DNA from: Lunularia cruciata
Taxonomy: Eukaryota > Streptophyta > Marchantiopsida > Lunulariales > Lunulariaceae
Length of the DNA: 64,000 bases
Assembly (NCBI GenBank): GCA_948567375.1
Contig: OX419759.1
Coordinates: forward strand, 61,532,593 to 61,596,592
Direction: 5' to 3'
Shown piece by piece: positions 1-9,779 of the stretch. A program made the translations under genes and the position numbers. Numbering within the stretch: the first letter of the stretch is position 1; the number at the start of each line of letters is the position of its first letter. The notes below the pieces were generated by a model that was given only the letters and a program-made list of their open reading frames with translations, was not told the DNA's origin and searched no databases.

Positions 1-640
1 TTGTCCATCAGTTTGAGGATGATAGGCTATAGACAAAGCAAGTTTGGTGCCAAGTATCTGGAAGAAGGCTTGCCAAAACTTTCCAATGAAGCGAGATCAT
101 GGTCAAAGATGAGTACACATGGCATCCCATGATGTTTGAATACATTATCAAAGTAGAGTTGCACAAAGGTTGGAGCATCTAGAGTATCAACCATTGGTGC
201 CAAATGGATTTGCTTACTAAGCTTATCCACAAACACCACAATTAATGTGTGATCTTGTTGTGTCTTGGGCAAGGAGGTGATGAGATCTAGGCTTACATGT
301 CCCCAACAAGTAGTTGGAATGGGAAGTGGCTGAAGGAGTCCACTCGGCTTCTGGTTATAGGCCTTGTTGAGTTGACAACTCTCACACAATCAAACAAACT
401 CCCAAACATCTCATGTCATGTTGGGCCACCACCATTGGCGTTAGAGGGTACCCAAGGTCTTGTCCATCCCCATGTGACCAGCTATTGGTAGATCATGGGC
501 TTCTTGAAGATGCACAAGTTGGAGATCACCTTTGGCTGGAACATAGATCCGGTCCGTATGGAATAGAAGGCCTTCCTTGAAGGAGAAGGTGTTGTACTCC
601 TTGTCACTTGTTGTCAGACAACCATGTACCATTTGGAAAA
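1..640 (-). pseudogene. Integrase fragment of element A
   Basis: Decayed integrase that once inserted the element cDNA into host chromatin. The N-terminal zinc-binding part is visible on the minus strand (a histidine pair around 470-520, then the Cys-x2-Cys pair in LCESCQLNK near 360-390). The catalytic core follows, with the first acidic residue in SLDLITSLP (near 290) and a degraded second one in LIFDHDLAS (near 100). A frameshift separates the zinc part from the core. The third catalytic residue and the C-terminal domain are beyond the left edge. Family assignment is secure; function is lost. Confidence 0.85.
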
Positions 641-740
641 AGGGATCTTGTTGTAGAGCTGACCAAAACTTGTTATGGACCTTGGGGTCAATTGACACTG
701 TCGTAATTGCCACCGTGATGAGAGGAAGAGACTTCAAATC

Positions 741-2060
741 AGGTCATTGGGATAGAGCATCAAGGATGACATGGAACCGACCTGGTTTGTACTCTTGTTT
801 GATGTCAAAAAATTGGAGTTGCTCTTCCCATTGATGATGTCGACTCTTCATGTGTTCCAAGTGTAAGGTCTGCAACAATGGCTTATGATCAATTTGCATG
901 ATCACTTGTTTCCCCAAGAGATAATGCTTCATACCTTGGTGGCATATACCATTGCAAGTTGTTCCTAATCTTGAGTAGAGTAATTTATTTTAGCTATATT
1001 TAGTTGGTGAGACACAAAGGCAATGGGATGTAGTCCATCTGGGAATTCTTATTACAACATAACTCCAATTGCAAAGTAAGAAGTATCAAAATCAACCACA
1101 CAATGGAGTTGAGGATCATATGGTTGAAGAATGGGTCTTGAAAACACCATATGCTTCAACTTTTGGAATGCTTCTTCATACTTGGTGGTCCACTGGAAGC
1201 TTGAGTTCTTTCCCAAGAGGTCAATCCATGGTGCAATCACATGAGCATAATAGTGGATGAACCATTGGTAAAAACTGGCCAATCTATTGAACACCCATAC
1301 TTTTGTAACATCATTTGGGGTAGGCCAATCAATAATGGCCTTGATTTTCTCTTCTTCCATCTTGATCCCCTCTGATGAGATCTTATGACCCAAGAATGTA
1401 ACCTCCTTCTACCAAAAGGCACACTTTGACTTCTTGCAGTAAAATTTATATTATTGTAGTCATCTTAGGACTTCTTACACATGATTCACATGTTCTACCT
1501 TTGTCTTATTGTATATTAAGATATCATCCAAGAACACCACTACGGACCAATCCAATAGTCCATCCAACACCCGATGCATCTGATCCATGAAGACCACTGG
1601 AGCATTAGTGAATCCGAAAGGTAGAACTCTCCACTCAAAATGCCCATACTTTGTGCAAAAGGTAATCTCTTGCACACCCTCTCTACCAATAGGAATTTAC
1701 CAATAGTTGTTGCAAAGATCCAACTTGGAAAAGTAGTGTGCTCCACTTAGTTGATCAAGCAAGTCATTGATCCGAGGCAAGGGATATGCATTCTTCACGG
1801 TTTGCTTATTGAGCCCACGGTAATCAATACAAAATTGAAATCCTCCATCCATCTTTGGAACAATTAGTATTAGTGCTCCCCAAGGAGAGGTACTATGTTG
1901 TATGAAATCCTTCTCCAACAACTCTATAAGTGTTGTTCGGAACTCCTCCAACTCCTTTGGTGAGAGCCGATAGATCGGTCTACTCACTAGAGTACTCCTT
2001 GGCAATAACTTGATCTTGAATGGCATACCTTGATCAAAGGGTAATCCCTTTGGTAGATCA
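741..2060 (-). pseudogene. Reverse transcriptase-RNase H of element A
   Basis: Ty3/gypsy reverse transcriptase with its tethered RNase H, read right to left. RT motifs in order: [16 protein letters not shown] and FCIDYRGLN near 1820-1900, [13 protein letters not shown] near 1750-1790, LPFGFTNAP near 1600-1630, and the catalytic VVFLDDILIY near 1515-1545. The connection continues with FLGHKISSEGIKMEEEK near 1340-1400. RNase H is marked by CVVDFDTSYFAIG near 1060-1100 and ends with YKPGRFHVILDALS near 745-790. The frame shifts at least three times and there are in-frame stops. This is a typical inactive copy with otherwise normal spacing. Confidence 0.92.
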
Positions 2061-2176
2061 TCTAGAAACATGTCCGCAAACTCTTGAACTATCCGATCAA
2101 CCGTTGCTTGATGAAGCCCTTGGTCCCTCTTAGATTGTTCAGGTGCAATCGGCTTGATCCATACCATGAATACAGA

Positions 2177-2356
2177 CTTGTCTTCCTCCAAAGCTTGCTC
2201 TATGGCTACTTTACTAACCAACTTCCCTTCCAAGGACTCATCTCTCTTCCAAGCTTGCTCCATGGTTGCCTTCTTGGCAAACTTCCCATCTTGAGACTCA
2301 TCTCCCTTCAAGATTTGCTCTATGGCTACCTTCTTGACAAACTTCCTATCTTGGGA
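2177..2356 (-). repeat. Three tandem 20-residue repeats in the protease-RT linker (element A)
   Basis: On the minus strand the stretch between protease and RT encodes three consecutive 20-residue units (60 bp each) of the pattern S-Q-D-G-K-F-x-K-K-V-A-x-E-Q-A-L-x-x-D-E. The same linker has three units in element C (35668-35845) and only two in F (about 54230-54350). The units are charged and lysine/glutamate-rich, which suggests a flexible or coiled spacer. Function unknown. Confidence 0.75.
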
Positions 2357-2439
2357 CTGACTATTCTTAGGTGTTTTACTCAAAGGTGCCAGACAACCTA
2401 ATCAGAAATTCCTACCTTGGTGTTGTACTTGAATTTGTC

Positions 2440-3330
2440 ATCAAGTCCAATCAAATTGAAACTTATGATGTTCAAGCCAAGGTAGACCCAAAATGATATC
2501 ATAGTGTACACAAGCAAACATCCAACGTGAACATACCAAACATTGTACAATTTGAGGAACCACGTATGGAGGCGCAGTCACCGGTGGCACTCGTCGACCA
2601 CTCGGGCCCCTTCCCGAGCGCTGGCTCGGACTCTCCATCCTTAGCGGGGAGGTGGGGACTTGCTTGACACTCAGTGACTTGGGGTTTGGTCAGGTTTGGC
2701 GTTAGTGATCGTCCTTGGGAGTTCCCGTGGATCCGGCAATTCAGATGGTCGGTGCCCTCAACGGGGCACCGGCGTGTTCCAATTTGCTGGTGACAGGGTC
2801 CCCCCGAGGGTTGCATGTGAGGTGCACGAGTGCATTGCACATTGTCGGTGAGTGGTGGTGCTTCTCGGCCCGTGTCCGAGCGGGACGACGAGTCTCATTA
2901 GCGGGCGCCGTGCGTTCTTGCAAATGACTTGGTGATTGAACTTGGCGCTCCGACAAGGTCTCGGGCCTGCAGTGTGAGATCCCCTCAGTTGGCAAGGGGC
3001 TTGCATGGACCCTTTGCTTTGTCACAAGTGCCACTACAAACCTCATACACTCCAAATACTCCTTCCCAATCTTGCAAGTAACAAGATGCAAGGTGCAAAA
3101 TGCAGAACCCTTTCTACTATTTGCCATCATTAAAATACTTCCAATCCTTGGCTTGATAGGAATATCCAATTCCTTTGCTACTTGCATAGACATGAACTTC
3201 TGAACTTCTAGCAATTCTCTGAACTTCCAAAATCAACCAAAATCCTACAACCCCGCTTAGATATCGTACCTTGCAAGTGAAACAAACTTGCATAGGTCCA
3301 GCCTTCAATCCCATTGGAACTAATCATGCT
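2440..3330 (-). pseudogene. Retropepsin-like protease of element A, split by a GC-rich insertion
   Basis: Aspartic protease that would process the polyprotein. Read right to left, the active-site segment ILVDFGSSE lies near 3205-3235, followed by MSMQVAKELDIPIKP near 3150-3200, then YLECMRFVVA near 3030-3065. After the insertion at 2515-3022 the domain resumes with YDIILGLPWLEHHKFQFD near 2441-2505, the usual end of the fold. The catalytic motif is D-F-G rather than the usual D-S/T-G, and the same oddity is seen in sister copies. It is not functional here: it carries a frameshift and the insertion. Confidence 0.8.
2515..3022. mobile_element. GC-rich insertion of unknown type inside element A
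   Basis: About 508 bp that are absent from the homologous protease region of copies B, C and F. It is bounded on both sides by the 6-bp direct repeat CACAAG (2509-2514 and 3023-3028). Its composition is strikingly different from its AT-rich host element: CpG dinucleotides and GC-rich runs are common, especially from 2560 to 3000. I see no LTR, terminal inverted repeat, poly-A tail or recognisable domain. Open frames exist on both strands but are what GC-rich sequence gives by chance. It may be a small non-autonomous element or a piece of host DNA captured during break repair. Confidence 0.6.
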
Positions 3331-4000
3331 CCCAATATGTGGCTCAAAATTTCCTATTGGGATTCTTCATTTCTTTAATCATTCTATTCTACAAACTCCA
3401 TTTGGGCATTCAACAATGCAATGTCCAACTTGGCGACAATAAAAACAACCCCCATTTTATTGTAATCTTTCTCTATCTATTGTACCAAATGGTCTCCGTT
3501 GGATAGCATCAATTTCCATTGGTGCCGGTTCTTCCACCCGTGCATACTATATTGGTAGGCCTTGTGTAGATCGAGGTTGAGACCAAGTTGTTGCCACCAA
3601 GGAATCAAAGCACTCAGCCAATTGCATAGCTTCTTCTACATTTTGTGGTTCTTGCATGGTCACCTCCAATTTGGTTTGTGACTTCAAACCCCGCACAAAT
3701 CAATCTAGAACTTCACCTTCTTATATATCCGGAATCTGCATGATGATGTTCTAAAATTATGTAATATAGGTCAACTTACTGAACCAACTTGCTTCAACTC
3801 CACCAATTTATCTCGTGCGGCTTAGGTGGTATTTATAGTTTGAAACCGACCCAATATTGCATCTTGGAATTTTGCCCAAGTCAAAATTGGTACAACAATC
3901 TATCATTTTGCTTGCTCCACTCGGAATTGCCACCAAAGTTTTGCCATACTATCTAATTGTCTAGAGGCCAAGAGAATCTGTTTCAGTTCATCTTGAAGAT
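3331..4000 (-). pseudogene. Gag of element A with intact zinc knuckle
   Basis: Decayed nucleocapsid/capsid precursor. On the minus strand the CCHC zinc knuckle is intact at 3406-3447 (C-F-Y-C-R-Q-V-G-H-C-I-V-E-C, spacing CX2CX4HX4C). Upstream (3620-3990) lies the retrotransposon-gag core, recognisable by comparison with the better-preserved copy B. Stops and frameshifts are scattered through it. It would have packaged the element RNA in cytoplasmic particles. Confidence 0.8.
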
Positions 4001-4487
4001 TGGTGGCTTCAAAGTAATGTTCACAATCAAACACAAAAATCTCCACTGTACTCGGAAGATTCTTGCCTTCAAACACCTTGGGTTTTGGAAATCAAATGTG
4101 ATCTTCTCCATCTCAAATTGGCAGTCTTTCTATATGTTCTTGTCGTTTTTGATCCTATTTATCCAGCAATCAAGTAAGGTGCTTGATTTGTTGTTGCATC
4201 ACAACGATAATGTCCGGTATTACCGCCATAACTACTACTCTATCCTACTACTCCCAATTTACCTAATTGATTAGCACATAGATGCAGCACACCCACCATT
4301 CTCTATAAGTTACAACCGGAAGTATCAAGGGTTCCTTAGACAAGGTGATCATAGGTAGAAAATCTTGCCTAAAGTGCGAGGTGATGAATTGTGTGAAACA
4401 ATGCTTGGGTAATATTTAGACATGAAAATCCCAATGGTTTGGCGGAAGTTGATTTGGTGGTCCATAAATTCCATCCATCCCATTCTT
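4001..4487 (-). other. Untranslated leader of element A
   Basis: Sequence between PBS and gag, conserved with the leaders of B (6070-6600), C (36960-37440) and F (55490-56015). No reading frame is conserved among the four, so I take it as leader rather than coding sequence. Confidence 0.6.
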
Positions 4488-4499
4488 GCTCTGATACCA
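4488..4499 (-). promoter_or_regulatory. Primer-binding site (initiator-Met tRNA), element A
   Basis: The minus strand reads TGGTATCAGAGC, the perfect complement of the 3' end of plant initiator-Met tRNA. It is separated from the LTR by one base and fixes the orientation and the inner LTR boundary. Confidence 0.93.
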
Positions 4500-4500
4500 A

Positions 4501-4900
4501 TGTAAAAGACCAAGACGGAGGAGAGAAAGAGGAGAATGGAAACTCATATTGGGACACTTGAATGAGAGAAAACTCCAAATGCCTAGCATGAGCTTTGGAT
4601 TTGGTATTTATAGGTAACATACAAAGCTCTTGAGAAGCTTCTCAAGAAGCTTCACTGAGCCACTTTCTTAGAGTGCAAGCCAAGTTAACTGAGAAGCTTC
4701 TCAAGAAGCTTCCTTCTAGAAGCCGCCTACTTGGCATGCAAGCTAAGCTAGTTAGAAGCTTCTAGAAGCTACCTGCTTGGGGCACAAGTTAACTAGTTGG
4801 GAAGCTTCCTAAGAAGCTTCTAGAATATTCTAGGCTAATTTGGCTTATTCTCTACTTTGTTAGCCTTACTAACTACGTTGCTAGACTCTATATTGTTATA
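4501..4900 (-). repeat. 5' LTR of element A
   Basis: About 400 bp. On the plus strand it starts TGTAAAAGAC and ends TATTGTTATA (family end TGTTACA, one base changed). In element sense, U3 holds a dense array of GAAGCTTC palindromes and alternating GAA/TTC units (4625-4835), then a TATA box (TATAAATA, plus coordinates 4605-4612), then R/U5 and the PBS. The 3' LTR is outside the window. Confidence 0.9.
4813..4830. promoter_or_regulatory. Candidate heat-shock element in LTR A
   Basis: Four contiguous alternating units GAA-gc-TTC-ta-GAA-ta-TTC, a perfect match to the nGAAnnTTCnnGAAnnTTCn consensus for plant heat-shock factors. It lies upstream of the LTR TATA box in element sense. Binding is inferred, not shown. 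Confidence 0.55.
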
Positions 4901-5071
4901 GCCTTCTTGGCAAATTTCCCATCTTGGGACCCATCTCCCTGCATGGCTTACTCTATGGCTACCTTCTCAACCTTCTTGGGACTAACTATTCTTAGGTGTC
5001 TTACCCAGAAGTGCCAAACGACCTAATCAAAATTTCTTACCTTGGTGTTGTACTTGAATTTTTCATTGGGT

Positions 5072-5400
5072 CTAATGAACCTTATGACATTCAAGCCAAG
5101 GTAGTCCTAGAATAACATCGTAGTGTAGAGGTACTACTGAAAACCTCATACACTCCAAATACTTCTTCCCAATCTTGAAGGTAATAAGATGTGAGGTACA
5201 AAATGCAAAACCCTTTCTACTATCTGTTATCATCAATCTATTTCCAATTATTGATTTGATAGGAATATCATTTCCTTTGCTACTTCTATAGACATGCAAT
5301 TATCTTAACTTCCAAAATCAACCAAAATCCTACAACCCTAATTAGATATCATACTTTGCAAGTGAAGCAGACTTGCATAAGTCGAGCCTTCAATGCCATT
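5072..5400 (-). pseudogene. Protease of element B
   Basis: Retropepsin-like domain read right to left: GCRILVDFGS near 5305-5340 with a stop just after the active site, then IPIKSIIGNRLMITDSRKG near 5200-5260, YLECMRFSVVPLHYDVILGL near 5085-5160, and PWLECHKV at the end. The non-canonical D-F-G catalytic motif is the same as in A and C. Broken by a stop and a frameshift. Confidence 0.82.
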
Positions 5401-6000
5401 GGAACTAATCAAGCTCTTAGTAGGGGCTTGAAATCTCCTATTAGGATTCCTTGTTTCCTTGATCATTCCGCTCCACAAACTCCATTTGGGCAACTTGTCG
5501 AGGTTGCCTATTGCTAAGAGGACATTTAGCAATATGATGTCTAACCTTGCAACAATAAAAACAACCACTATTTAGTCGTAATCTTTCTCTATCCATTGTA
5601 CCAAGTGGTCTCTGCTTGATAACATCAATCTCCATTGGTGTTGGTTCTTCCACCTGTGCGTAGTGTATTGGTAGGCTTTGTGTAGGTCAAGACCAAAACC
5701 TAGTTATCCCAACTAAGGAATCAAAGCGTTGAGCCAATTGCATGGCTTTTTCCATATTTTGTGATTCTTGCATGGTCACCTCTGATTTAGTTTGTGACTT
5801 CAAGGCCCTCACAAATCAATCTAGAACTTCACTTTCTTGAATATCTGGAATTTGCATGATGATATTTTGAAATTGCATGACATTGCTCCTTATAAAGCCA
5901 ATTTGCTTCAACTCCGCGAATTTATCTTTTGCGGCTTGGGTGGCATTTATAGTTTGAAATTGACCAAGTATTGCATCCTTGAATTCTTCCCATGTCAAGA
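5401..6000 (-). pseudogene. Gag of element B with intact zinc knuckle
   Basis: The best-preserved S-family gag in the window. Core from WEEFKDAILGQFQTINATQA (near 5940-5998) through KFAELKQIGFIRSNVMQFQ, then a basic/proline linker (EEPTPMEIDVIKQRPLG near 5595-5650), then an intact CCHC knuckle at 5522-5563 (C-F-Y-C-C-K-V-R-H-H-I-A-K-C) and QVAQMEFVERND after it. One frameshift and a few stops separate core from knuckle. Confidence 0.87.
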
Positions 6001-6599
6001 TTGGTGAACAATCTATTGTTCAACTTGCTCTACTTGGAATTGCCACCAAAGTTTTACCACATTATCTAATTGGCTAGAAGCCAAGAGAATTTATTTTTGT
6101 TCATCTTGAATATTGGTAGCTTCAAAGTAACATTTAGAGTCAAACACAAAATTCTCCACTATGCTTGGAAGATTCTTGCCTTCAAACACCTTGGGTTTTG
6201 GAAATTGGATTCAATCTTCTCCATCTCAAACTGGTACTCTTTGTATGTGTTCTTGTTGTTGTTGGTCTCATTCATCCAACAATTGAGTAAGGTGCTCAAT
6301 TTGTTATTGCATAGCAATGATAACGTATGGTATTGGCGCCATGGCTATTACTTTATCCCACTAATCCCAATTTATCTAATTTATTAACACATTGATGTAG
6401 CATGTCCACCATTCTCCATAAGTTACAACCGTAAGTATCAAGGGTTCCTCAGACAAGGTGATCATATGTAGGAAATCCTACCAAAGCATAAGGTGATGAA
6501 TTGTATGAAATGATGCTTGGGTAGCACGTGGACACAAAAATCCCAATGGTTTAGCAAACATGGATTTGGTGGTCCACAAATTCCATCCATCCCATTCCT

Positions 6600-6611
6600 G
6601 CTTGGATACCA
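6600..6611 (-). promoter_or_regulatory. Degenerate primer-binding site, element B
   Basis: The minus strand reads TGGTATCCAAGC, two mismatches from the initiator-Met PBS, directly next to the LTR. Confidence 0.75.
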
Positions 6612-6612
6612 A

Positions 6613-7026
6613 TGTAAATGACCAAGATTGAAGAGAGAAATAGGAGAATGGAAGGTCACATTAGGACATTTGAATATGGGAAACTCCAAATGCCTAGCAT
6701 GAGCTTTGGCTCTTGTATTTATAGGGACCATACAAGGCTCTTGAGAAGCTTCTCAAAAAGCTTTCTTGTGCTGCTTTCTTGGAGTGCAAGCCAAGATAAT
6801 TGAGAAGCTTCTCAAGAAGTTTCCTTTTATATATTTTTTACTTGGCATGCAAGCTAAGCTAGTTGGAAGCTTCTAGAAGCTTCTTTCTAGAAGCTACCTA
6901 CTTGGTGTGCAAGCTAAGCTAGCCCAAAAGCTTCCTAAATTATTCTATTCTATATTCTAGGTTAATTTTTCTTATTTGCTTCTTCATTAGCCCTACTAAT
7001 TTTTCATTAAACTCCATATTGTTAAA
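6613..7026 (-). repeat. 5' LTR of element B
   Basis: About 414 bp, same structure as LTR A: TGTAAATGACC at the left, CATATTGTTAAA at the right (final TTACA mutated). It carries the GAAGCTTC palindrome array and a TATA box in element sense near 6715-6722. Confidence 0.87.
6866..6883. promoter_or_regulatory. Candidate heat-shock element in LTR B
   Basis: Perfect four-unit array GAA-gc-TTC-ta-GAA-gc-TTC at the position equivalent to part of the array in LTR A. Confidence 0.55.
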
Positions 7027-7540
7027 AAAGATGAGCTCCACTATTTTGGATTCTAGTGTGTTGACTTGGTCTTATTCCTAGGTGTTTGGCTTGAGGAAAG
7101 AGTTAAAAACTCTTTGATCCATAAGCCTTTTTGTTTTGGATTCTTCTATAGTCCAAGGATAGCCCATGTGAAAGAATCCTTGACTTAGTGGTTGGGTGAA
7201 GATAAGACCACATGTTTAGGAGAATACTCCCATGAGTATGGATATTCCTTTAGCTTTTTGACTTTACTTGACTTTTAGATTAGTAACTTGAGTTATTCCA
7301 ATAATTAGTAACTTTGGTGTGTAACAATTTCACAAGTATGTAAACTAGAGGTGAGGTAGTACTCATCATCCTTTCATTTACAACTATCTTTCTCTCATTA
7401 AGTTCTCTAATGAGCAATTTCATGAGTCTTGGAGTGTTAGCCTTGGAGGAGTATGATGGAGTTGGAGTTCTTTGCCTTCTTAGTCCATGGTACGCTACTA
7501 TAATAGCCATCAAAGGTTCATCCTAAGTGAGAGACAAGCT
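7027..7540 (-). repeat. Fragment of a dispersed repeat, inverted relative to 37440-38129
   Basis: About 510 bp that match, in opposite orientation, the first three quarters of the insertion at 37440-38129. Homology stops sharply at 7540 (outer end TATGAGC on the minus strand) and at 7027, where LTR B begins. Both copies include a frame with DEPLMxIxVAYHGLRR followed by NTPRL, but the frame does not continue cleanly. It may be a partial LTR of the X element or the end of its gag. Confidence 0.6.
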
Positions 7541-8010
7541 GGCTCATAGTCCTTGGAAGCAAACATGGTGTGGTGCACTCCATTACACTATAGAAGAAGT
7601 AAAAACTATGGATGAGGTCTCCTTACCATATCCAAATGTCACCACTTTCTCCTCCACCTAATTAAGCTCAATGCGCTCAACCAAATTAAAGACCATTGCC
7701 AAAGTAGGTTAAGTAGCTTTTAATAATGTAGCATTACATACTCTATATTGCAACTCCTTGTCCAAGATCCCATACCAAAATTGGACCACTTAGGCCTCAT
7801 TAACTCCTTGAGTAAAATTGATCAACCATCTTATGCAAGTGTATGCCTCATGTGGGCTCTCTCCAACCTTCTGTTGGAACTCCTACAAGCTCCTTAACGT
7901 ATCAATCCACACTCTATGGTAATTTTGCCTCAAGCACAAGAAGAACTCCACCATGGAGTTAAACCTTGGTACTACACCACCTCTTGTAGTGGTACTTCCA
8001 CTTGTAGTAG
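7541..8010 (-). pseudogene. Retrotransposon gag fragment (family X)
   Basis: On the minus strand the residues FNSMVEFFLCLRQNYHRVW, then QQKVGESPHEAYTCIRWL, then VVQFWYGILDKELQYRV and FNLVERIEL (about 7660-7985) form the classic retrotransposon-gag pattern (hydrophobic core, a glutamate-serine turn, a tyrosine-x2-arginine helix). In-frame stops and shifts show that it is dead. It differs from the S, Z and E gags, so it marks another family. I find no RT nearby, so X may be gag-only or heavily deleted. Confidence 0.55.
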
Positions 8011-9090
8011 CACCTTCTCCAACTAGTTCACCTCCACTAGATACACCAAGCTACTAGAGCTAGAACTTGTAGGTATTGTTAATCTACCCCTAGCAATTGA
8101 GCTTAAAGTTATGGAGATGTAGTTCAGAAACCAATATTGTCTCCATAGCTTGACCTCCTCCAAGTAATCTCTCTTGAATGCATGATAATCATCCCTCAAT
8201 GGACCCTCTAAGTGCTAAAACAACCCCTCCATTCCATGAAGAGTGTGAACAAAGTTGTGTTCCGCATCTGGTTTAGATCACACCAACTATCAAACTCTTG
8301 GATGAAGTCAATATTACTCAATGGTACCCACTATACTAGAGTAGCACCAAAGACCTTTTGAGGCTTTATAAGTCTCGTCCATACCTCACAACAATAATGT
8401 GGATACACCAAGTGCACTCTCAATTGAATATCCTATATCAAACTCCAACTCAAAGTCAATCTCCTCCCTCACTAAGACTTGAGACACAAGCTGATATCAA
8501 GCTCCACTCTCGATAAACCCACTATGTATTATAATGTTATCTTATTTAGAATTCCCAAGGAATTTTGCCATGACAAAGTAACTCAAACCGCACTCTTAAC
8601 CACCACAAGTATCACACCAAGAATCACCAAACTAAACACCACCCATTAATGTAGCTCTAATTGCAATCACTACATTAAGGGAAAGGACAACCTATAACCT
8701 ACCATCACAACATGCACTCTTAAGGTCGATAGTTCATCACTTCTTGCCTCATCAAAGAGAAACACATGTAGTCTAACTAGTCATCACTCTAGCTTCATTA
8801 TCAAGAGCACATAAGAGCACTAACGCTCTAAAGTTATGGCTCTTCACACAAACATGGTGCACAAAAAAGAAGTAGAGAATGGAAGGAATCTAATCACATG
8901 AAGTCTAAACTAAACCCTCCATCTCATAAATCAACACCAAACTGACTTTGCACCATTTGGCATTTGATATAATAGGAGTGCCTGGCTACTTTCTAAGCTA
9001 CCAAGATCACCAAGAATGAGATCAAACTGCCTTTCCTAGCCAAAGCTACATGTGTATAAGTTTCAATGGAACAATCACTATGACAACAAG
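8011..9090. other. AT-rich sequence without recognisable gene
   Basis: No frame above noise and no repeat ends found. It lies between the X gag and the Y1 repeat in the same orientation and may be leader sequence of X. Confidence 0.4.
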
Positions 9091-9091
9091 T

Positions 9092-9175
9092 GAAGGTGGG
9101 CCAGTTGGCTTGGGCACTAGTCAGAGGCACTAGTCTAGAAACCATAGATCTAGGGTTCAAACCTCATTGTGCATA
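9092..9175 (+). mobile_element. tRNA-derived SINE-like head
   Basis: An RNA polymerase III type 2 promoter layout. An A-box-like stretch (TGGGCCAGTTGG, 9097-9108) is followed by CTTGGGCACTAG, as in the D-arm region of a tRNA, and after about 45 bp by a perfect B box (GGTTCAAACC, 9154-9163). The intervening ACTAGTC is duplicated, which lengthens the spacing beyond that of a real tRNA, and no cloverleaf closes. I infer the head of a plant SINE. The 3' body and tail were not delimited. Confidence 0.45.
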
Positions 9176-9779
9176 ATCTAGCAAGGTGGACAGATTTTGC
9201 CAAACAATGATCAACAAAACTCATTTCAACTAGCTAGCCTCATACGAACAAGCTAGCTTGTTGGGCCTTTGTAGCCTCTCACTGCCTTATGCCAATTTGA
9301 ACCCTCTCCAAATTTGGCCAAGATTCATCCAACTTGAGCCAAAATCTGAAGTAAATTTGATGTAACTCCTCTACCAAATTAAATGTAACTCCTCTATAGT
9401 TGGTTGATTGCCAAATTCTCCACTAAATCTCCACTTGGGCCAAATAAGAAAGATAGGGATCTCCAAATCCCTAATTTGAGGGGATGGATTCCCAACTCCA
9501 CCTTCAATTTTGCATTTTGGGTTCAACTTACACCAAATCTACTTTGATTTCATCTCTTGGACTCAAATCAAACATTAATGTTTGAAATTGACTATTCTCA
9601 AAATTTTGGCTAGCACTTCCATACACCATCTGCCCTATTGCCAAATTTGCATCAATTCACATAGGGCTTCTACATAAAATCACTCTCAAGGAAATTTGAA
9701 CCATGATCAAGGTTCTAATGATCAACCATGCTTGGAAATACCACCAATATCCTCAATTCTCGCACCTTATTTCCCCTTG
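9176..9779. other. AT-rich sequence without recognisable gene
   Basis: No coding signal or repeat boundary recognised. It could include the SINE body and the distal part of Y1. Confidence 0.35.

Larger units (their letters stand above)
1..4900 (-). mobile_element. S-family chromovirus copy A, 5' part (truncated by window edge)
   Basis: A Ty3/gypsy element read right to left: 5' LTR 4501-4900, initiator-Met primer-binding site 4488-4499, gag, protease, a repeated linker, reverse transcriptase, RNase H and the first part of integrase, which runs off the left edge. All domains keep recognisable motifs but are broken by many stops and frameshifts, so this is a dead copy. A GC-rich 508-bp segment interrupts the protease (2515-3022). 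Immediately right of the LTR, at 4901, the sequence resumes in the protease-RT linker of another copy of the same family (B), which suggests A is inserted in B; the matching left junction lies outside the window. Domain order and the chromodomain of sister copies place it among chromoviruses. Confidence 0.9.
4901..7026 (-). mobile_element. S-family chromovirus copy B, 5' part
   Basis: 5' LTR (6613-7026), degenerate PBS (6600-6611, two mismatches), leader, gag, protease and the start of the linker. At 4901 it abuts the LTR of copy A in the middle of the protease-RT linker, so the rest of B is presumably left of A outside the window. On the right its LTR abuts the X-associated repeat, which reads as B having inserted there. 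Confidence 0.85.

Noticed and set aside
2741-3214. 157-codon minus-strand frame as a gene
   Set aside because: It starts in frame-shifted protease sequence and runs through the GC-rich insertion, where several frames are open on both strands.
9097-9163. Functional tRNA gene
   Set aside because: Box A and box B are present, but spacing is extended by a duplicated ACTAGTC and no acceptor or anticodon stem can be paired.
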